Below are positions 62,104 to 64,000 of a stretch of 64,000 bases of DNA, piece after piece (position 1 is the first letter of the stretch; the number at the start of each line of letters is the position of its first letter). Below the pieces are notes generated by a model. It worked only from the letters and a program-made list of their open reading frames with translations. It made no database searches and had not been told where the DNA came from. The position numbers were made by a program, and so were the translations under genes. Origin of the DNA: Natrarchaeobaculum sulfurireducens. Its GTDB lineage: Archaea; Halobacteriota; Halobacteria; Halobacteriales; Natrialbaceae. The DNA is taken from positions 2,666,001-2,730,000 of the forward strand of contig NZ_CP024047.1 of assembly GCF_003430825.1 (NCBI RefSeq), written 5' to 3'.

Positions 62104-62247
62104 TGTGGTGTGCGTCCGGGTTGTCGGCTTCCTCCCGCGTTGACGAGACGCAAAGCGTCTCGTTCGCACATCGGAACGCAGAGCGTTCCGGGGACGCCTG
62201 AACTCGCGAGTTTCCGCCTTGCGGTCATTATACTCGGAGCAGGCGCA

Positions 62248-62702
62248 ATACCACGTCGTTCACGGCGTGGATACGCGCCGTCACAGCGGGAATTCCCGTA
62301 CGTTTTTGTTTCACACTGACGTATGTATGCGCGTCGGCACATTGGCTATGACCCCAATGTAGCCGAGCGCCCGAAACTGGCGGTTCGAGTGTCCGCCCAC
62401 GCTGGAAACAGGGTGTGCCCCACGCGGGAATCAAATAACAAGCACCGGGCGACCCGACCGAAGAAGTAACTCCGAGTCCGTTACCGTTGATTCGACCCCC
62501 GCCGGGCACAAACAACCACGAGGGTCGAACCCAACCGAGGAAAGGAGTACCGGGGGCTTGGCACTCCCAGGAGACTGCCCACAGACCGGCCACTCACCGA
62601 TTCTGACGGTGCGCTGGCTTGGTGATCTGCGAACCTGAAATTCCCAACTCAACGGTTCGGTGCCGTGGGATTCCTCCCGCGTTCACGCGGAGGAGGATGT
62701 CA
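62248..62702 (+). mobile_element. PATE-like element B retaining a tnpB 3' end
   Basis: Left end hairpin CCACG...CGTGG (62251-62270) followed by ATACGCGC, as in element A. Right end hairpin CCTCCCGCG-TTCA-CGCGGAGGAGG at 62673-62696, ending GATGTCA. Between them lies an about 83-codon remnant of a TnpB-type C-terminus. Such 3' regions normally also encode the structured guide RNA (omega RNA, sotRNA) of TnpB. Confidence 0.5.
62390..62638 (+). pseudogene. C-terminal remnant of an IS1341-type TnpB
   Basis: Open frame CPPTLETGCAPRGNQITSTG...STPAGHKQPRGSNP...ending RWLGDLRT. This resembles the Ser/Thr/Pro-rich tails of haloarchaeal IS1341-group TnpB proteins. The catalytic RuvC part is absent. Confidence 0.4.
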
Positions 62703-62746
62703 CGAGCGGACGGGATACGGGGCGGGTGTGACTACAGTGGATGGAC

Positions 62747-63430
62747 TCAGATCGTAAACGTCAGGACGTGTCCGTCGGGATCGCGTACGACGACTTCCTC
62801 GTCGTCGACGCGGTCGACCTGTCGAACCCGATCGGCGACCGCCTCGAGTGCCGCGGTCGGTTCGGTAGTCTCGAAGCCGAGGTCGACGTGGACGCCGCCG
62901 CGAGCGTCGGCGATCCCGAGGTGTGGCTCCCAGAGTTCGAGTGCCATCGGACCGTGCATTCGCACGCGCGTTCGATCGTCCCCCGCGTCGACCGTCTCGA
63001 AGCCCAGGTCACAGTAAAACGACTCTGCGCGCTCGAGATCCTCGACCTCGAGGACGACCTCGAAGAGACCATCGATGCCCGGTCCGTCGACGTCTTGCTG
63101 GCCGAGTTCGACGCAGTTGCCGTCGGGGTCGTAGAGATACAGCGACTTCGACGGGCCGAACTGGACCTCCTCGAGATCGTACTCGGCGTCCAGTCGGTCC
63201 CACCAGTCGTCGTACTCTGCCGCCGGGATAGAAAACGCATAGTGGGTGTGCAGCCCGCCCCGTGGAACCCCGGCGGGTCGACGGAGGATGAGGTCCGTTT
63301 CCCCGGCCGCGAGCCGAAGCTCCGTTTCGCGTTCGTCACGGACGGACAGTTCCAGCGTCCCCTCATAAAACGTGCGAGCGCGCTCGAGATACGTGACCTC
63401 GAGGGCGAGCCAGGCGAGTCCAGTGAGCAT
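62747..63430 (-). CDS. Two-domain VOC (glyoxalase/extradiol dioxygenase-like) protein
   Basis: 227 residues from the ATG at 63430 (MLTGLAWLALEVTYLERART). Two vicinal-oxygen-chelate modules: residues about 5-115 (ending YLYDPDGNCVELGQ) and about 125-225 (VVLEVEDLERAESFYCDLGF, ending VRDPDGHVLTF). Metal-dependent enzyme of unknown substrate. The N-terminal extension of the frame beyond 63430 is rejected. Confidence 0.8.
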   Translation of the reverse strand: MLTGLAWLALEVTYLERARTFYEGTLELSVRDERETELRLAAGETDLILRRPAGVPRGGLHTHYAFSIPAAEYDDWWDRLDAEYDLEEVQFGPSKSLYLYDPDGNCVELGQQDVDGPGIDGLFEVVLEVEDLERAESFYCDLGFETVDAGDDRTRVRMHGPMALELWEPHLGIADARGGVHVDLGFETTEPTAALEAVADRVRQVDRVDDEEVVVRDPDGHVLTFTI

Positions 63431-63559
63431 ACCACACACTTCATCGGGTGTGGGCAAAGAACCCCCCGCCAACCAGTGGCAAGTCGCCCGCCGGATCGTC
63501 GGTCGGTGACACGCTGCCGCTTGGCGGGACTTTATGCAGCCGTCGGCCCTACAACGGGT

Positions 63560-64000
63560 ATGACATTTCGCGTCGACGAGCGGGCGACCGACTTTCTGGA
63601 GATCGATCGGTACGAAGGCGGTGTCGGCTGGATCGCGCACCCGAACGAGCGGATGGAACGGGCGAGTCACGCCCTGGCGGTCGACGACGAGGTGTGGGTC
63701 GTCGACCCCGTCGACGCCGAGGGCCTCGACGACCTCCTGGCTGAGTACGGTGCGGTGGCCGGTGTCGCCGTCCTCTTCGATCGACACAAACGCGACGCAG
63801 CAGCGATCGCGAACCGCCACGACGTTCCGGTCTACCTGCCCGAGCACTTGGAAGGGATGACCAAAGACCTCGGCGCACCGGTCGTCCGCTTCGAGAACGA
63901 ACTCGCGGACACCGGTATCGAGGCCCACACGGTGGTCGACAGCCGACTCTGGCAGGAAGTCGCCCTCTACAACCCCGCGGACGCGACGCTGTTCGTCCCC
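63560..64000 (+). CDS. Haloarchaeal hypothetical protein, cut by window edge
   Basis: 147 codons visible from ATG 63560 (MTFRVDERATDFLEIDRYEG). The pattern AGVAVLFDRHKRDAAAIANR...VPVYLPEHLEG resembles metallo-beta-lactamase-like proteins without a clear HxHxDH motif in the visible part. Function unknown. Confidence 0.65.
   Translation, partial: MTFRVDERATDFLEIDRYEGGVGWIAHPNERMERASHALAVDDEVWVVDPVDAEGLDDLLAEYGAVAGVAVLFDRHKRDAAAIANRHDVPVYLPEHLEGMTKDLGAPVVRFENELADTGIEAHTVVDSRLWQEVALYNPADATLFVP

Overview
The window comes from an extremely halophilic archaeon (class Halobacteria), most likely a Natrialba/Natrinema-type genome. The proteins are strongly acidic, codons are GC-rich and CTCGAG is frequent. 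Marker genes include a PGF-CTERM S-layer-type glycoprotein, HalOD1, DUF5779, MCM, Orc1/Cdc6 and diphthine synthase. Many genes are leaderless or coupled by ATGA overlaps.

Positions 1 to about 42.3 kb look like an integrated tailed virus (siphovirus-like provirus) or a provirus plus adjoining mobile DNA. It abuts the 3' end of a tRNA-Thr(CGU) gene at 42341-42413. Read on the minus strand from the tRNA leftwards, the order is: small zinc-binding and coiled-coil early proteins; MCM helicase; an orphan C5-cytosine methyltransferase; small regulators; a gene-poor stretch with tRNA-like T-arms (35.4-36.1 kb); small and large terminase; portal; head morphogenesis protein; protease/scaffold; decoration protein; HK97-type major capsid; connectors; HK97-gp10-like and tail-completion proteins; tail tube; a gpG/gpGT-type tail chaperone with a probable -1 frameshift; an HNH homing endonuclease; tape measure; distal tail protein; jelly-roll protein; and an FN3-rich tail hub/fibre. 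The plus-strand gene next to the tail fibre (8.8-12.5 kb) encodes a 1222-residue S-layer-like glycoprotein, and virus- or plasmid-type genes lie on both sides of it. Further left are a phiH1-type repressor-like winged helix, a HalOD1 protein, an Orc1/Cdc6 initiator between two identical ORB-like boxes, a divergent pair of AbrB-type regulators, and a minus-strand operon of unknown small proteins that runs off the left edge. No integrase and no second att copy lie in the window, so the left end of the element was not seen.

From 42.5 kb on the DNA is ordinary chromosome: trm5, a Rieske protein, a Yip1-type membrane protein, a DtxR-regulated Zn/Mn-type ABC transporter (permease, ATPase, Tat lipoprotein), dphB and an alpha/beta hydrolase. 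The branched-chain amino-acid locus follows: leuA, then ilvB-ilvN-ilvC-orf87-leuC-leuD, and leuB, with a CBS-domain gene on the opposite strand. Acetohydroxyacid synthase (IlvBN) and IlvC make the 2-oxoacid precursors, and LeuA, LeuCD and LeuB extend 2-oxoisovalerate to leucine.

From 60.7 to 62.7 kb there is a graveyard of palindrome-ended IS200/IS605-type fragments (PATE-like). They interrupt ferritin-like genes and surround a DUF5779 gene. A two-domain VOC protein and a truncated unknown gene end the window.
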